64,000 nucleotides of DNA, taken from assembly GCA_965220505.1 (NCBI GenBank), contig CBDCQE010000001.1, positions 1,860,001 to 1,924,000 of the forward strand. Direction: 5' to 3'. Below the pieces are notes generated by a model. That model searched no databases. It had not been told where the DNA came from and was given only the letters and a program-made list of their open reading frames with translations. Both the position numbers and the translations under genes were made by a program. Positions 32,931 through 41,768 of the stretch are shown here, piece by piece; the first letter of the stretch is position 1; every line of letters begins with the position of its first letter. The stretch is from Bin87 sp965220505. Lineage in GTDB: Bacteria > Chloroflexota > Dehalococcoidia > Lucifugimonadales > UBA3495.

Positions 32931-33866
32931 TCAAACTTGGCGTTGCTTGGGGTCCAACCGGTCGCGCAGCCAGTCGCCCAGCAGGTTCATGCTGAGCACA
33001 ACCAGCATGATGGCCAGGCCCGGCAGCAGGGACACCCACCAGCCTTTTTCTGATGCCACCAACTCACGGCCATCGGCCACCATGAGGCCCCACGCCGGAT
33101 TGGGTCGCGGGACGCCGGCCCCCAGGAAGCTCAGGGTGCTTTCGAGGATGATGACGAACCCCACCTGCAGCGTCGCCAGCACCACCAGGCTGTTGAACAC
33201 GTTGGGCAGGATGTGCTTGAACATGATGCGCACGTGGCTCGAACCCGCGACTTGGGCGCGGGAGATGAAGTCCTGCACCCTTACCGCCAGCGTCTCGCCG
33301 CGAGCCAGGCGTGCGTAGCGGGACCACAGCAGCACCACGATGACACCGATGACGGTACTGGTGCGCGGACCCAAGGCCGCGACCAGCACCAGGCCCAGCA
33401 ATATGATGGGTATAGATAAGGAGATGTCCACCAGGCGCATGATCAGGGCATCGACCCAGCCACCCCAGTACCCTGCGGTGATGCCCAGGGCCGTCCCGAT
33501 GATGCCGCTGACCACGATGGCAATCATGGCGATGATCACGGAGATGCGGCTGCCGTAGAGGATGCGGCTCAGAATGTCGCGGCCGACCTTGTCGGTTCCG
33601 AGAATGTGGTCGGCGCTGCCGCCCGCCTGCCAGACCGGCGGCGCCAGACGATTGCCCAGGCTGCCCCGGGTGGGATCATGGGGGGCGATCTGGTTGGCGA
33701 AGATGGCCGGAATGACCAGCACTAACAGCAGGATGGCAATTGGAAACAGGGGAAGACGCCGCAGTTCCGACATGCTCATGCTGAGGCGAGACTGCTGAGT
33801 CAGGGAATCCCCGGCGCCCTGTTCTGCGGCGGCGGGAACCGGGCTGGTGCGGTCTTCAGCGGCCAT
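32931..33866 (-). CDS. Peptide-type ABC transporter permease DppC-like (copy 2)
   Basis: 311 aa, same length as copy 1. HILGTDKVGRDILSRILYGS, the EAA loop YARLARGETLAVRVQDFISRA and the C-terminus LLGDWLRDRLDPKQRQV, identical to copy 1 over at least 17 residues, show recent duplication. The N-terminal 40 residues differ more, with an extra Ser/Gln-rich cytoplasmic stretch. Last gene of operon 2, followed by a strong terminator. Confidence 0.9.
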   Translation of the reverse strand: MAAEDRTSPVPAAAEQGAGDSLTQQSRLSMSMSELRRLPLFPIAILLLVLVIPAIFANQIAPHDPTRGSLGNRLAPPVWQAGGSADHILGTDKVGRDILSRILYGSRISVIIAMIAIVVSGIIGTALGITAGYWGGWVDALIMRLVDISLSIPIILLGLVLVAALGPRTSTVIGVIVVLLWSRYARLARGETLAVRVQDFISRAQVAGSSHVRIMFKHILPNVFNSLVVLATLQVGFVIILESTLSFLGAGVPRPNPAWGLMVADGRELVASEKGWWVSLLPGLAIMLVVLSMNLLGDWLRDRLDPKQRQV

Positions 33867-33931
33867 ATCGGAACGATCTCCTCGTTTGAACCCGGCGGTC
33901 GGCGGGAGCGGTCACACCGGACATCGCCGGA

Positions 33932-34852
33932 CTAGCTGTATCGGATCCGGGGGTCAACGTAGGCGTAGGCGATGTCCACCAGCAGGTTCGCCGTGATGTA
34001 GACCAGGCAGAAGACGATGACCACCGCCTGGATCACGGGGAAGTCGCGAGCGATGGTGCTGTCCACGGCCAGCAACCCAACGCCGGGCCAGGCGAAAACG
34101 AACTCGATGCTTACGCTCCCCACCATGAGGGAACCCAGGATCAGCGCGAAGTAGGTGAACGGCGCTATGGCCGCGTTGCGCAGGCAGTGCTTCCAGACCA
34201 CCTTTCGCTCCGAAACGCCCTTGATGCGGGCCAGCTTGACGTACTCGGTGTCCAGAACATCCAGCATTGACGAGCGCACCAGGCGCATCAGGGCGGCAAC
34301 CTGGAACCAGCCGATGGCGATGGCCGGCAGGATGAAAGACCTGATTCCGGACTTGCCCGACGTGGGCACCAGTTCCAGATTAACCGCGAAAATCCACATC
34401 AGGACTAATCCCAACCAGAAAGCCGGCAGCGATTGGCCGGTGAGGGCCAGAACCTTTCCGGCGTAGTCAAAGACGGTGTCCTTCTTGACCGCGGATAGCA
34501 CGCCCACCGGCACGGCGATCAGCGTAGCCACCAACAGCGCCAACCCGGCCAATTGGGCCGTGGCCGGCAAACGGTCAAACACCAGGTTGATGGCCTGCTG
34601 GTCCCGGTGCTTGATGGACTCGCCAAAGTCTCCGGTCAACGCGTTGCCCAGGAACTTGAAATACTGAATATACAGTGGCTTGTCCAAACCCCAGGCCGCG
34701 CGAACGCGCTCCGCATCCTCCACGGTTGCCTCCAGCGGAAGCAGCACGTCCAGTGGATCGCCCGCTATCCGCGCCAGGCTGAACACGATGACGGTCAGCA
34801 CCAGCAGGGCGAGGATGGATTGAACGATCCGTATCAGGATGTAACGTTGCAC
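33932..34852 (-). CDS. Peptide-type ABC transporter permease DppB-like (copy 2)
   Basis: 306 aa. IVQSILALLVLTVIVFSLARI first helix, FGESIKHRDQQAINLVFDRL periplasmic loop, and the EAA motif EYVKLARIKGVSERKVVWKH. It shares almost the whole C-terminal 100 residues with copy 1, including GSVSIEFVFAWPGVG. The gene lies between the binding protein (75 nt upstream) and DppC. Confidence 0.9.
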   Translation of the reverse strand: MQRYILIRIVQSILALLVLTVIVFSLARIAGDPLDVLLPLEATVEDAERVRAAWGLDKPLYIQYFKFLGNALTGDFGESIKHRDQQAINLVFDRLPATAQLAGLALLVATLIAVPVGVLSAVKKDTVFDYAGKVLALTGQSLPAFWLGLVLMWIFAVNLELVPTSGKSGIRSFILPAIAIGWFQVAALMRLVRSSMLDVLDTEYVKLARIKGVSERKVVWKHCLRNAAIAPFTYFALILGSLMVGSVSIEFVFAWPGVGLLAVDSTIARDFPVIQAVVIVFCLVYITANLLVDIAYAYVDPRIRYS

Positions 34853-34927
34853 GATCGGTCGCCTTATGGGTGTTCAGGGGCGAATATACATTCGCCCCTT
34901 CGGATGCACTGGGGAAGCAGCAGTATG

Positions 34928-36781
34928 CTACTGGGCGGTAGTGATGTACTCCATGTGGGTGATGGCGGTGTTGATGTTGCCGGGCCAGATGAACTCGCCG
35001 ACCTCGTTGGGGTTGATGGCGATCTGGCTGGGCAGCCAAACGATGGGAACCTCGGCGTACTGGTCAAACTTGATGTCGCCAGCGGCGCGCAGGGCGTTCG
35101 CCTTCACGTCCGGGCTGACGGCGGTGATCGCTTCCACGTAGAGCTCGTCGAGCTTCGGGTCCGGTACGATGCGCTGGAAGCCCTCGGGACCGCTGCGGTT
35201 GTAGAAGCGCAGGGTTACCTCGGCGGGGCGCATGGTGCCGCGGATGGGCGCGATGGTGCCGTGGGTCTTGCCGGGCCGGTAGAAGTCGGCACGGAACCGT
35301 GCCCACTCCATCTCTTCAGCCTCAACGTCGATGCCGATATCGCTGAGGTAGGTGAACGCGGCCTCGGCCATGGGAATCATTTCCGGCACGCCGGAAAGCT
35401 GGGTGATGATGAGCTTCAGCGGATAGCCCTCATGGCCCGATTCCTTAATCAGTTCGCGGGCCCGGTCGGGGTCGAAGCTGTACTTTTCGTCAAACTCCCG
35501 GGACCAGCGGTCGTTCCAGCCGGGCAGGCTGGGGTGGAACCCCCAAACCGGATGGGGCGAACCGAACCCGCTGAACAGCGTCTCGTTGATCTCCTCGCGA
35601 TTGATGGCCCGGTTGATCGCTTCCCGGACGCGGATGTCAAGGTGCGGATCGGTCGGGTCGTGGAACGGGCTGAGGGGAGAGAAGATGCCGCCCATGACGA
35701 ACGCGACCTGGATGGAGGGCAGTTCGCTCTCCACGATTATCATGCCGCCGTCCTTGGCCTCAGGATGCAGATCGCGGTTGACCTCGGCGATTTGCACCTG
35801 CGCGGTGAGCAGGTTGGCCAGGCGCGTGGCCGGCTCGGGGGTATTGATCTGTTCCAGCTCGCTCCAGAACGGGGTCTGGCGCCAGTGGTCTTCGACGCGG
35901 GAGTAGAGGATATTGCCGCCCACGCCGAGCTGGCGGCTCTCGAACTGCCACGGGCCGTTGCCGGCTGGGCCGTCAATGTAACCCTGCTCACCCTCGGCAT
36001 CCCATTGGGCCTTGCTGTACATGAAGTAGTTGCCCTGTTGCGCCGAGACCACGAAGTCCATGGCAGCCTCCGGGCGCAGCAGGTTGAATTCCACGGTGTG
36101 GTCGTCAACCACGCGGATATTCTCGAACAACTCGTCCGGCGTCTGCCCGAACAGGCCACGGAACAGGCCGGTGTCGGTGGCGATGGCCTCTTCGCCGATG
36201 ATCAGGGCTGCCGAATGGGGAACGTCGTTGGCGGTAAACTCGCCCCAATCGCCGTGGAAGGGAATGCCCTCGCGCAGACGGAACACCCACTGGGTGCCGT
36301 CGGCCTTGGAGATTTCCCACTCGGTGGCCAGGCCGGGCTGCAGGGAACCGTCGAAACGATCGGTGTGCACCAGCGGCTCGGCAAAGGGGCGAACCTGCGC
36401 GTTGGCGGAGGTGGTGGTGCCCAGCCATCCGCGCACCAGTTCCTGCACCGGTGGGGTCACGGCGATCCGGAGCCGTCCTCCGACGACCTCGGACTGCTGG
36501 GCAACCGACGGCGTGTTGGTTGGCCGCGGCGTGGCGGTGGCTACGATGGTGGGTACGGCGGTCGCCGCCGGCGCCTGCTGCTGGGGCTGGCCGGCCGGAG
36601 CCGTGGTAGCGGCGGGAGCGGACCCACCGCCGGACTGCTGGGCTGCGGGAGCCGCAGTTGGCTGCGCGGCGGCCGGCGCGGCGGGCGCGGGTTCTTCGGC
36701 GGCGCCACCGCAAGCAATGCCCACTACCAAAAGAAGCGAAGCAGCTATGGTGAGCACAATCGTTGGTTTCAGCAAGGTCAT
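34928..36781 (-). CDS. Peptide-type ABC transporter substrate-binding lipoprotein (family 5, copy 2)
   Basis: 617 aa from ATG at 36781, with TTTGGAGG just upstream; the frame continues to 36856 but without a site. Lipobox VGIAC (Cys about residue 23), then an Ala/Pro/Gln-rich linker to about 85, longer than in copy 1. WEISKADGTQWVFRLREGI, VREAINRAINREEINE and GVPEMIPMAEAAFTYL match the family 5 fold and align with copy 1. First gene of operon 2. Confidence 0.9.
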   Translation of the reverse strand: MTLLKPTIVLTIAASLLLVVGIACGGAAEEPAPAAPAAAQPTAAPAAQQSGGGSAPAATTAPAGQPQQQAPAATAVPTIVATATPRPTNTPSVAQQSEVVGGRLRIAVTPPVQELVRGWLGTTTSANAQVRPFAEPLVHTDRFDGSLQPGLATEWEISKADGTQWVFRLREGIPFHGDWGEFTANDVPHSAALIIGEEAIATDTGLFRGLFGQTPDELFENIRVVDDHTVEFNLLRPEAAMDFVVSAQQGNYFMYSKAQWDAEGEQGYIDGPAGNGPWQFESRQLGVGGNILYSRVEDHWRQTPFWSELEQINTPEPATRLANLLTAQVQIAEVNRDLHPEAKDGGMIIVESELPSIQVAFVMGGIFSPLSPFHDPTDPHLDIRVREAINRAINREEINETLFSGFGSPHPVWGFHPSLPGWNDRWSREFDEKYSFDPDRARELIKESGHEGYPLKLIITQLSGVPEMIPMAEAAFTYLSDIGIDVEAEEMEWARFRADFYRPGKTHGTIAPIRGTMRPAEVTLRFYNRSGPEGFQRIVPDPKLDELYVEAITAVSPDVKANALRAAGDIKFDQYAEVPIVWLPSQIAINPNEVGEFIWPGNINTAITHMEYITTAQ

Positions 36782-36864
36782 TCCTCCAAACGAATACCGC
36801 GCGCCGTCGGGCGTATCATGAACTGCGGCATCCGAAAATGTTTCGCGGCGAGACACCGCGCCGC

Positions 36865-36870
36865 ATTATA
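36865..36870 (-). promoter_or_regulatory. -10 box of transporter operon 2
   Basis: Perfect TATAAT on the minus strand within CATATAATGC, giving a leader of about 77 nt. No good -35 at 16-18 nt. The 309-nt gap 36782-37090 is otherwise AT-rich and holds no gene. Confidence 0.5.
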
Positions 36871-37066
36871 TGCGAAAGATTTCACAATTGCACTACTGTC
36901 ATTGCAAATTACTAACGCTGCGGGCTACGGCAATGTATATGATATTGACACCTTGCTATTATCATGAAATACGTCACAGGCGACTCCGAAATATCGTTCG
37001 CATTGTGAGCTGAAAACGCGCCCAACGGGGATCGCCAGGCGTATCCCGAAGGGGACAACGCGAAGG

Positions 37067-37091
37067 AAAAAGCCGCGCGGGGAGCGGCGGC
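37067..37091 (-). terminator. Terminator of the UvrD/PcrA gene
   Basis: On the minus strand, arms GCCGC and GCGGC with a 10-nt loop, followed by TTTTTCC. The 5' arm overlaps the last base of the stop codon. Confidence 0.6.
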
Positions 37092-39631
37092 TAGCCGCGT
37101 TCCAGGCGAGCCAGGCTGACCAGCAGCCGCTTCAAACCGGCGCCGGGGAAGTTGACGGTGGCCTGTTCCGTGTCGCCGCTGCCCTCAACCTCTTGCACCA
37201 CACCCTCGCCGAAGGTGGGATGCCGCACGATCTCGCCCACCGCCAGGGGCACGCGCTCCGGTTCCGGTTCGGACTGCGGGTGACGGCCTGACTCCCATTC
37301 GGTGAGGCGCTCGTCGATGTTGCCGCGCAGCCGTCCCCGCGTGGCCTCACCGCCGGATCCCGAACCGTCTCCAAGCCGGGTGCGGGAAGCGCGCCGCTCC
37401 TGTGCGTAGGAGCCGCCGATGACGACATCGCCGCTGCGGGAGGACCGGGAGGCGTTCAGCCCGTGGGAGTCGGCGCGGGACCCGGGCGGGCGGTCCAGCG
37501 AAGGCGAAGCCAGCACCTCTTCAGGGAGCTCTTCGAGGAAACGGGAGGGCAGTGAGACGCCGCCCGACGACGGATAGCGGCGTCGGAAGGCCCGGAGGAG
37601 GTAGAGTCGCTCCTTGGCCCGGGTCATTCCCACGTAGCAGAGGCGACGCTCCTCTTCGATTTCGGCCAGCGTGTCCATGGAACGGCTGTGGGGCAGCAGA
37701 CCCTCCTCCATGCCGGCCATCATCACCACGGGGAATTCGAGACCCTTGGCCTGGTGCAGGGTGATCAGCGTGAGCGAATCCTCGGACTGTTCGTAGGCAT
37801 CTACGTCGGATACCAGGGAGACGCGCTCCAGGAAGGCGCTGAGGCCATCAGCGGTACCGTTGCCGGACGGACCGTAATCTTCGGCGAGGCCTCGAAGCTC
37901 CAGGATGTTCTCCCAGCGCTCATCGCCGTCGTCCTGGGCATGGATGTGCTTGGCCAGGCCGGACATGTCCAGGGTGCGGTCGAGCAGATCAGCGACGCCC
38001 AGCTCGCGGGACGCCTCGGTGAGCCGGTCCAATGTGACGGACAGGTCGGCCATGGCGCGGGCGGCGCGGGCGGTGACTGCGATGGGGCACGGCAGCTTTT
38101 CGGCGTGGGCGGTGGCGACCTCGCGCATGGCCTGGCGGCCGGTCACTCCCCGTTGGACGGCGAAGGCAGTGAGTTGCTGGACCGACTTGGCGCCCAGACC
38201 CCGGGGCGGCTGGTTGATGACCCGCTGCAGGCTGACCTCGTCGTCGGGGTTGAAGATGACGCGCAGGTAGCAGACGGTGTCCTTGATCTCCTTGCGGTGG
38301 TAGAAACGCACCCCGCCGACCAGCCGGTAGGGAACGCCCTGGCGCATGCACTGGTCCTCAAAGGCGCGGCTCTGGGCGTTGATGCGATACATGATGGCGC
38401 AGTCGCCGTTGCGGAACCGGCCGGTGCGGCTGAGCCGGGACACCTCGTCCACGGCCCACAGGGCCTCGTCCTCTTCGCTGAAAGCCTCGTGGAGGGTGAC
38501 GGGATCGCCGGTGGGATTACTGGTGAACAGTTCCCGTTCGATGCGCTCGGCGTTGTTGGCGATGACGCCGTCCGCAGCCCGCAGAATGTTCTTGGTGGAG
38601 CGATAGTTTTCACCCAGGCTGATCACCGTGGCGCCGGGAAAATCGCTCTGGAAGCTGAGGATGTTGCCGATGTCGGCGTTGCGCCAGGCATAGATGCTCT
38701 GGTCGGGGTCGCCGACAACGCATAAATTCTGATGTGGGCCGGTCAGGAGTTGCGCCAGGCGATATTGGGCGACGTTGGTGTCCTGGAACTCGTCAATGAG
38801 GAGATAACGGTAGCGCCGGTGGTATTGCTCCTGCACCTCCGGGTCCTGCTGCAAAAGGTGGGTGGTGCGTACCAGCAGGTCGTCGAAATCCAGGGCGTTC
38901 TGCCGGGTCAACGCCTCCTCGTAGTAACGATAGACGCGGGCGCAGGTGTCTATCCAGTGCGCGCCGTACTCGTCGTCGCTGTCGTAAGCGGCCCGCGCCA
39001 TGGCGTGGGAGTCCTGGAGTACGCTCTTCGCGGCCGAAATTCGCGACAGCAGGGCGCGCGGGTTGTACCGCTTGCTGTCCACGTCGGCCAACTGCATGGC
39101 GGATTTGAGGGCGTCGATCTGGTCGTCCTGGTCGTAGATGGTGAAATTCCGGTCCAGACCCACCCGCTCGCCGTGCCGGCGCAGGATGCGGGCGCAAACC
39201 GCGTGGAACGTGCCCATGGTCACGTCCTCGCTGCGGCTGAGGAGCAACCGGTCGAGGCGCTCGCGCATCTCGCGGGCAGCCTTGTTGGTAAACGTGACGG
39301 CGAGTATCTGCCACGGGTTGACGCCGCACTCGCCGACCAGATACGCAATGCGATGAGTAATGACCCGCGTCTTGCCCGAACCGGGACCGGCTACGATCAA
39401 GAGCGGGCCGTCCGTGGTAATGACGGCCTGCTGTTGCGGTTCGTTCAGACCCTGAAGGATGGCCGGAGCGCCGCCGGCCGCCGGTTCAGATGGAGTGATT
39501 CCGACGTCCAGGTCGGCCAGTTCAGGGGCATCCCAATAGGGAGACGACGCCGGCTCTTCCCAGTAAGGCGACGACGCCGGCCCATCATGACGGGCCGGCG
39601 TGGTTTCAGAGAAACTGGACTGGAGCGACAT
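37091..39631 (-). CDS. pcrA: ATP-dependent DNA helicase PcrA/UvrD
   Basis: 846 aa. Superfamily 1 motifs: LNEPQQQAV (Q motif), GPGSGKTRV (Walker A), AVTFTNKAAREM (Ia), LLIDEFQDTN (II), VVGDPDQSIYAWRNAD (III), SLGENYRS (IV), LITLHQAKGLEFPVV (V) and VGMTRAKERLYL (VI). A C-terminal Tudor-like domain (GEIVRHPTFGEGVVQEV) of the type that contacts RNA polymerase in PcrA is present after a Ser/Arg-rich linker. The N-terminus has a 60-residue leader with the heptamer ASSPYW repeated twice. Role: repair and removal of stalled complexes. Confidence 0.94.
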   Translation of the reverse strand: MSLQSSFSETTPARHDGPASSPYWEEPASSPYWDAPELADLDVGITPSEPAAGGAPAILQGLNEPQQQAVITTDGPLLIVAGPGSGKTRVITHRIAYLVGECGVNPWQILAVTFTNKAAREMRERLDRLLLSRSEDVTMGTFHAVCARILRRHGERVGLDRNFTIYDQDDQIDALKSAMQLADVDSKRYNPRALLSRISAAKSVLQDSHAMARAAYDSDDEYGAHWIDTCARVYRYYEEALTRQNALDFDDLLVRTTHLLQQDPEVQEQYHRRYRYLLIDEFQDTNVAQYRLAQLLTGPHQNLCVVGDPDQSIYAWRNADIGNILSFQSDFPGATVISLGENYRSTKNILRAADGVIANNAERIERELFTSNPTGDPVTLHEAFSEEDEALWAVDEVSRLSRTGRFRNGDCAIMYRINAQSRAFEDQCMRQGVPYRLVGGVRFYHRKEIKDTVCYLRVIFNPDDEVSLQRVINQPPRGLGAKSVQQLTAFAVQRGVTGRQAMREVATAHAEKLPCPIAVTARAARAMADLSVTLDRLTEASRELGVADLLDRTLDMSGLAKHIHAQDDGDERWENILELRGLAEDYGPSGNGTADGLSAFLERVSLVSDVDAYEQSEDSLTLITLHQAKGLEFPVVMMAGMEEGLLPHSRSMDTLAEIEEERRLCYVGMTRAKERLYLLRAFRRRYPSSGGVSLPSRFLEELPEEVLASPSLDRPPGSRADSHGLNASRSSRSGDVVIGGSYAQERRASRTRLGDGSGSGGEATRGRLRGNIDERLTEWESGRHPQSEPEPERVPLAVGEIVRHPTFGEGVVQEVEGSGDTEQATVNFPGAGLKRLLVSLARLERG

Positions 39632-39637
39632 GGACGA

Positions 39638-40075
39638 TCAGTAGTGGCGCAGCTCGACGACGTTGTCGTCCGGATCGTAGATGTAGAGGGAGATACCGTC
39701 GCCGTGGGAGCCCCAGCGCTTACCCGGGCCGGCCTGGATGTCGATGCCGGCGTCCTCGAAGCGGGCCTTCAGGGCGTCCATGTCGGTCTGGTCGATGACC
39801 ATGCAGAAGTGGTCCTGGTTGCGGACATCGTCGCGGCCGTTGGGGATCTCATCGGACGCAAAGAAGTCGATGATGGTGTCGGCGTTGATGCGGGCCGACG
39901 GGAACCGTACTTCGCCCGCGCGCCACTGCTCGACGCGTTCGGCCTGGAGACCGAGGACCTCGGTGTAAAAGCGAAGAGATTCCTCCACGTCCCTGGTGCG
40001 CAGGACGATGTGGTCCATCTCGGTGATTTTGACCAGGGGTTGGGTGATTCGTTCGAACCTGGTTGCCGTTGCCAT
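39638..40075 (-). CDS. VOC family (glyoxalase/dioxygenase-like) protein
   Basis: 145 aa from ATG at 40075. Two beta-alpha-beta-beta-beta units: MDHIVLRTRDVEESLRFYTE with metal-ligand His in DHIV, and NQDHFCMVIDQTDMDALKARF with a second His; LYIYDPDDNVVELRHY provides the terminal Glu ligand. Metal-dependent isomerase, dioxygenase or resistance roles are all possible. It ends 6 nt before pcrA begins, so the two are co-transcribed. Confidence 0.87.
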   Translation of the reverse strand: MATATRFERITQPLVKITEMDHIVLRTRDVEESLRFYTEVLGLQAERVEQWRAGEVRFPSARINADTIIDFFASDEIPNGRDDVRNQDHFCMVIDQTDMDALKARFEDAGIDIQAGPGKRWGSHGDGISLYIYDPDDNVVELRHY

Positions 40076-40123
40076 GCTGGGCCTCCTGAGGGGTAGTGAC
40101 GGTTTCAACAACGATGTGGCTGC

Positions 40124-40152
40124 ATTATATGGGGCGCCCGGAAGAAAGTCAT
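40124..40152 (-). promoter_or_regulatory. Promoter of VOC-pcrA unit
   Basis: Minus strand: -35 ATGACT (40152-40147), 17-nt spacer, perfect -10 TATAAT (40129-40124), 49 nt before the VOC start. Confidence 0.55.
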
Positions 40153-40284
40153 CCGAACGCATAACGGGAAGGTTGCAAGGGGCCAAGGACGGAGCGAGGG
40201 TGATGTCTGTTACAATAAATGAGCGTCAACCAACGCTGCTTTACGGGCTCCGCCGACCGTCCTTCGGCAGGCCCCGTGCGATAC

Positions 40285-40375
40285 GGAGAGGTGGCCGAGT
40301 GGTTGAAGGCGCCGGTCTCGAAAACCGGTATACCCCTCTGGGGTATCGCGGGTTCGAATCCCGCTCTCTCCGCCA
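40285..40375 (+). tRNA. tRNA-Ser (CGA)
   Basis: 91 nt with encoded CCA. Acceptor GGAGAGG pairs with TCTCTCC (one G-T), D arm GCCGAGTGGTTGAAGGC, anticodon stem CCGGT/ACCGG with loop CTCGAAA giving anticodon CGA, long variable arm TATACCCC/GGGGTAT typical of class II tRNA-Ser, T arm GCGGG-TTCGAAT-CCCGC, discriminator G. A TACAAT at 40211-40216 may be its -10 box. Confidence 0.95.
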
Positions 40376-40505
40376 TTTATACATCGAAAACCACCGTTTT
40401 GACCGGTGGTTTCCTGCTTGATGTGAGTAGGAAACGGGTATTTTTGTGCCCGGCAACGTCCGCCAAAATCCGGCTACGTCCGCTGGATCCCGGCTCCGAC
40501 ATGGC

Positions 40506-41768
40506 TCAGCCGGAGCCTGCCCGCCGGCGCCTCCTCGCTCCCGGCGACTCGTACAACACGCCGGCATCAATCAACGCCGCCACATCCTCGGCCGAGTACT
40601 TCAGGTGTTCGGCAAGCACCGCGTAATTGTGCTCCCCAAGTTGCGGCGCCGGTCCGCTCACCGCCGCCGGCGTCGCCGAGAACCGGTACGGCGGCGACAC
40701 CACCCCCACCGGGCCGACCTCCGGGTACTCTATCTCCTGGAACGCCCCGCGCGCGTTGTAGTGTGGGTGCCGCCAGATCTCCTCCTGCGACAGCACCGGC
40801 CCCGACGAGATGCGCGCCTCCGCCAACACCAGCAGCGCCGCCTCGTCGTCCGGCAGGGTTTGCAACCAATCCTCAATGATCCCCACGATCTCGTCCCGCC
40901 GCTCCACGCGGTCATCGTCCGTCAGGTAGCGCGGGTCCGCGATGAGATCCTCTCGCCCCATGCACTCGCACAGCCGACCCCACGCGCTGTTCGGCCCCTG
41001 TCCCGGCGCCTGCAGCGAGATATAGCCATCCCGCGCCTTCAAAATGCCCATGGGAAAGGTGTAGGTGTTCTGCTCTCCGTTGCGATAGTGCAAGGGCACG
41101 CCGTGGTTGGCCGCCACGTGGGGCATGGCCAGCGAGTCCAGGAACAGCAGGCTGTCGATCATGGACAGGTCGATGTACTGACCCTCACCCGTCCGCTGCC
41201 GGTGAAACAAAGCGTAGCCCACGGCCATCGCCCCGGTCATGCCGGTGATGGTGTCGCCGATGCCGCCCCCGATGGTGTACGGCGCGCCATCCCGCTCGCC
41301 GGTGATCCAGTTGAGGCCGCTGACCGCCTGGGCCACCGGATCAGTGCAGACGTGCTCGGGGTTGTGGGCGAACCCCTCCTGGCCGTAGCCGGTCATGGAG
41401 CACATGATGATGCCCGGGTTCAGCTTGCGCAGGTTGGGATAGTCCAGCCCATAACTCCGCACTACGTGGGGCGTGTAGTTCTCCACGAACACGTCGGCCC
41501 GTTTCACCAGCGCGTGAACGATCTCCAGACCCGCGTCGGTCTTCAGGTCCACGCACAGGCTCTTCTTGCCGCCGTTCAGGTGCAGAAACGGCACGCCGTT
41601 GCGCGTGGGCAGTGACTCCGGGGTGAACCGTTCGTCCTGATCCGCCGCCGGCCGCTCGATTTTGATCACCTCCGCGCCCATGTCGGCCATGACGCGACTG
41701 CAGAACGGTCCCACGAACGCCGCCGTGAAATCCAGAACCGTGATCCCAGCCAGTAGTCCCGTAGCCAT
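40506..41768 (-). CDS. CaiB/BaiF family CoA transferase
   Basis: 420 aa from ATG at 41768, which overlaps the thiolase-like stop as TGATG. Class III CoA-transferase features: VLDFTAAFVGPFCSRVMADMGAEVIKIE at the start, with the catalytic Asp in the GEGQYIDLSMIDSLLFL segment, and LKTDAGLEIVHALVKRADVFVENY. Transfers CoA between carboxylic acids via an aspartyl-CoA intermediate. Third gene of a three-gene operon with DUF35 and thiolase-like proteins. Confidence 0.9.
   Translation of the reverse strand: MATGLLAGITVLDFTAAFVGPFCSRVMADMGAEVIKIERPAADQDERFTPESLPTRNGVPFLHLNGGKKSLCVDLKTDAGLEIVHALVKRADVFVENYTPHVVRSYGLDYPNLRKLNPGIIMCSMTGYGQEGFAHNPEHVCTDPVAQAVSGLNWITGERDGAPYTIGGGIGDTITGMTGAMAVGYALFHRQRTGEGQYIDLSMIDSLLFLDSLAMPHVAANHGVPLHYRNGEQNTYTFPMGILKARDGYISLQAPGQGPNSAWGRLCECMGREDLIADPRYLTDDDRVERRDEIVGIIEDWLQTLPDDEAALLVLAEARISSGPVLSQEEIWRHPHYNARGAFQEIEYPEVGPVGVVSPPYRFSATPAAVSGPAPQLGEHNYAVLAEHLKYSAEDVAALIDAGVLYESPGARRRRRAGSG

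Noticed and set aside
34553..36967. 804-codon open frame on the plus strand across the transporter genes
   Set aside because: It runs antisense through DppB copy 2 and its binding protein, both well supported. Codon composition is that of a mirror frame of a high-GC gene.
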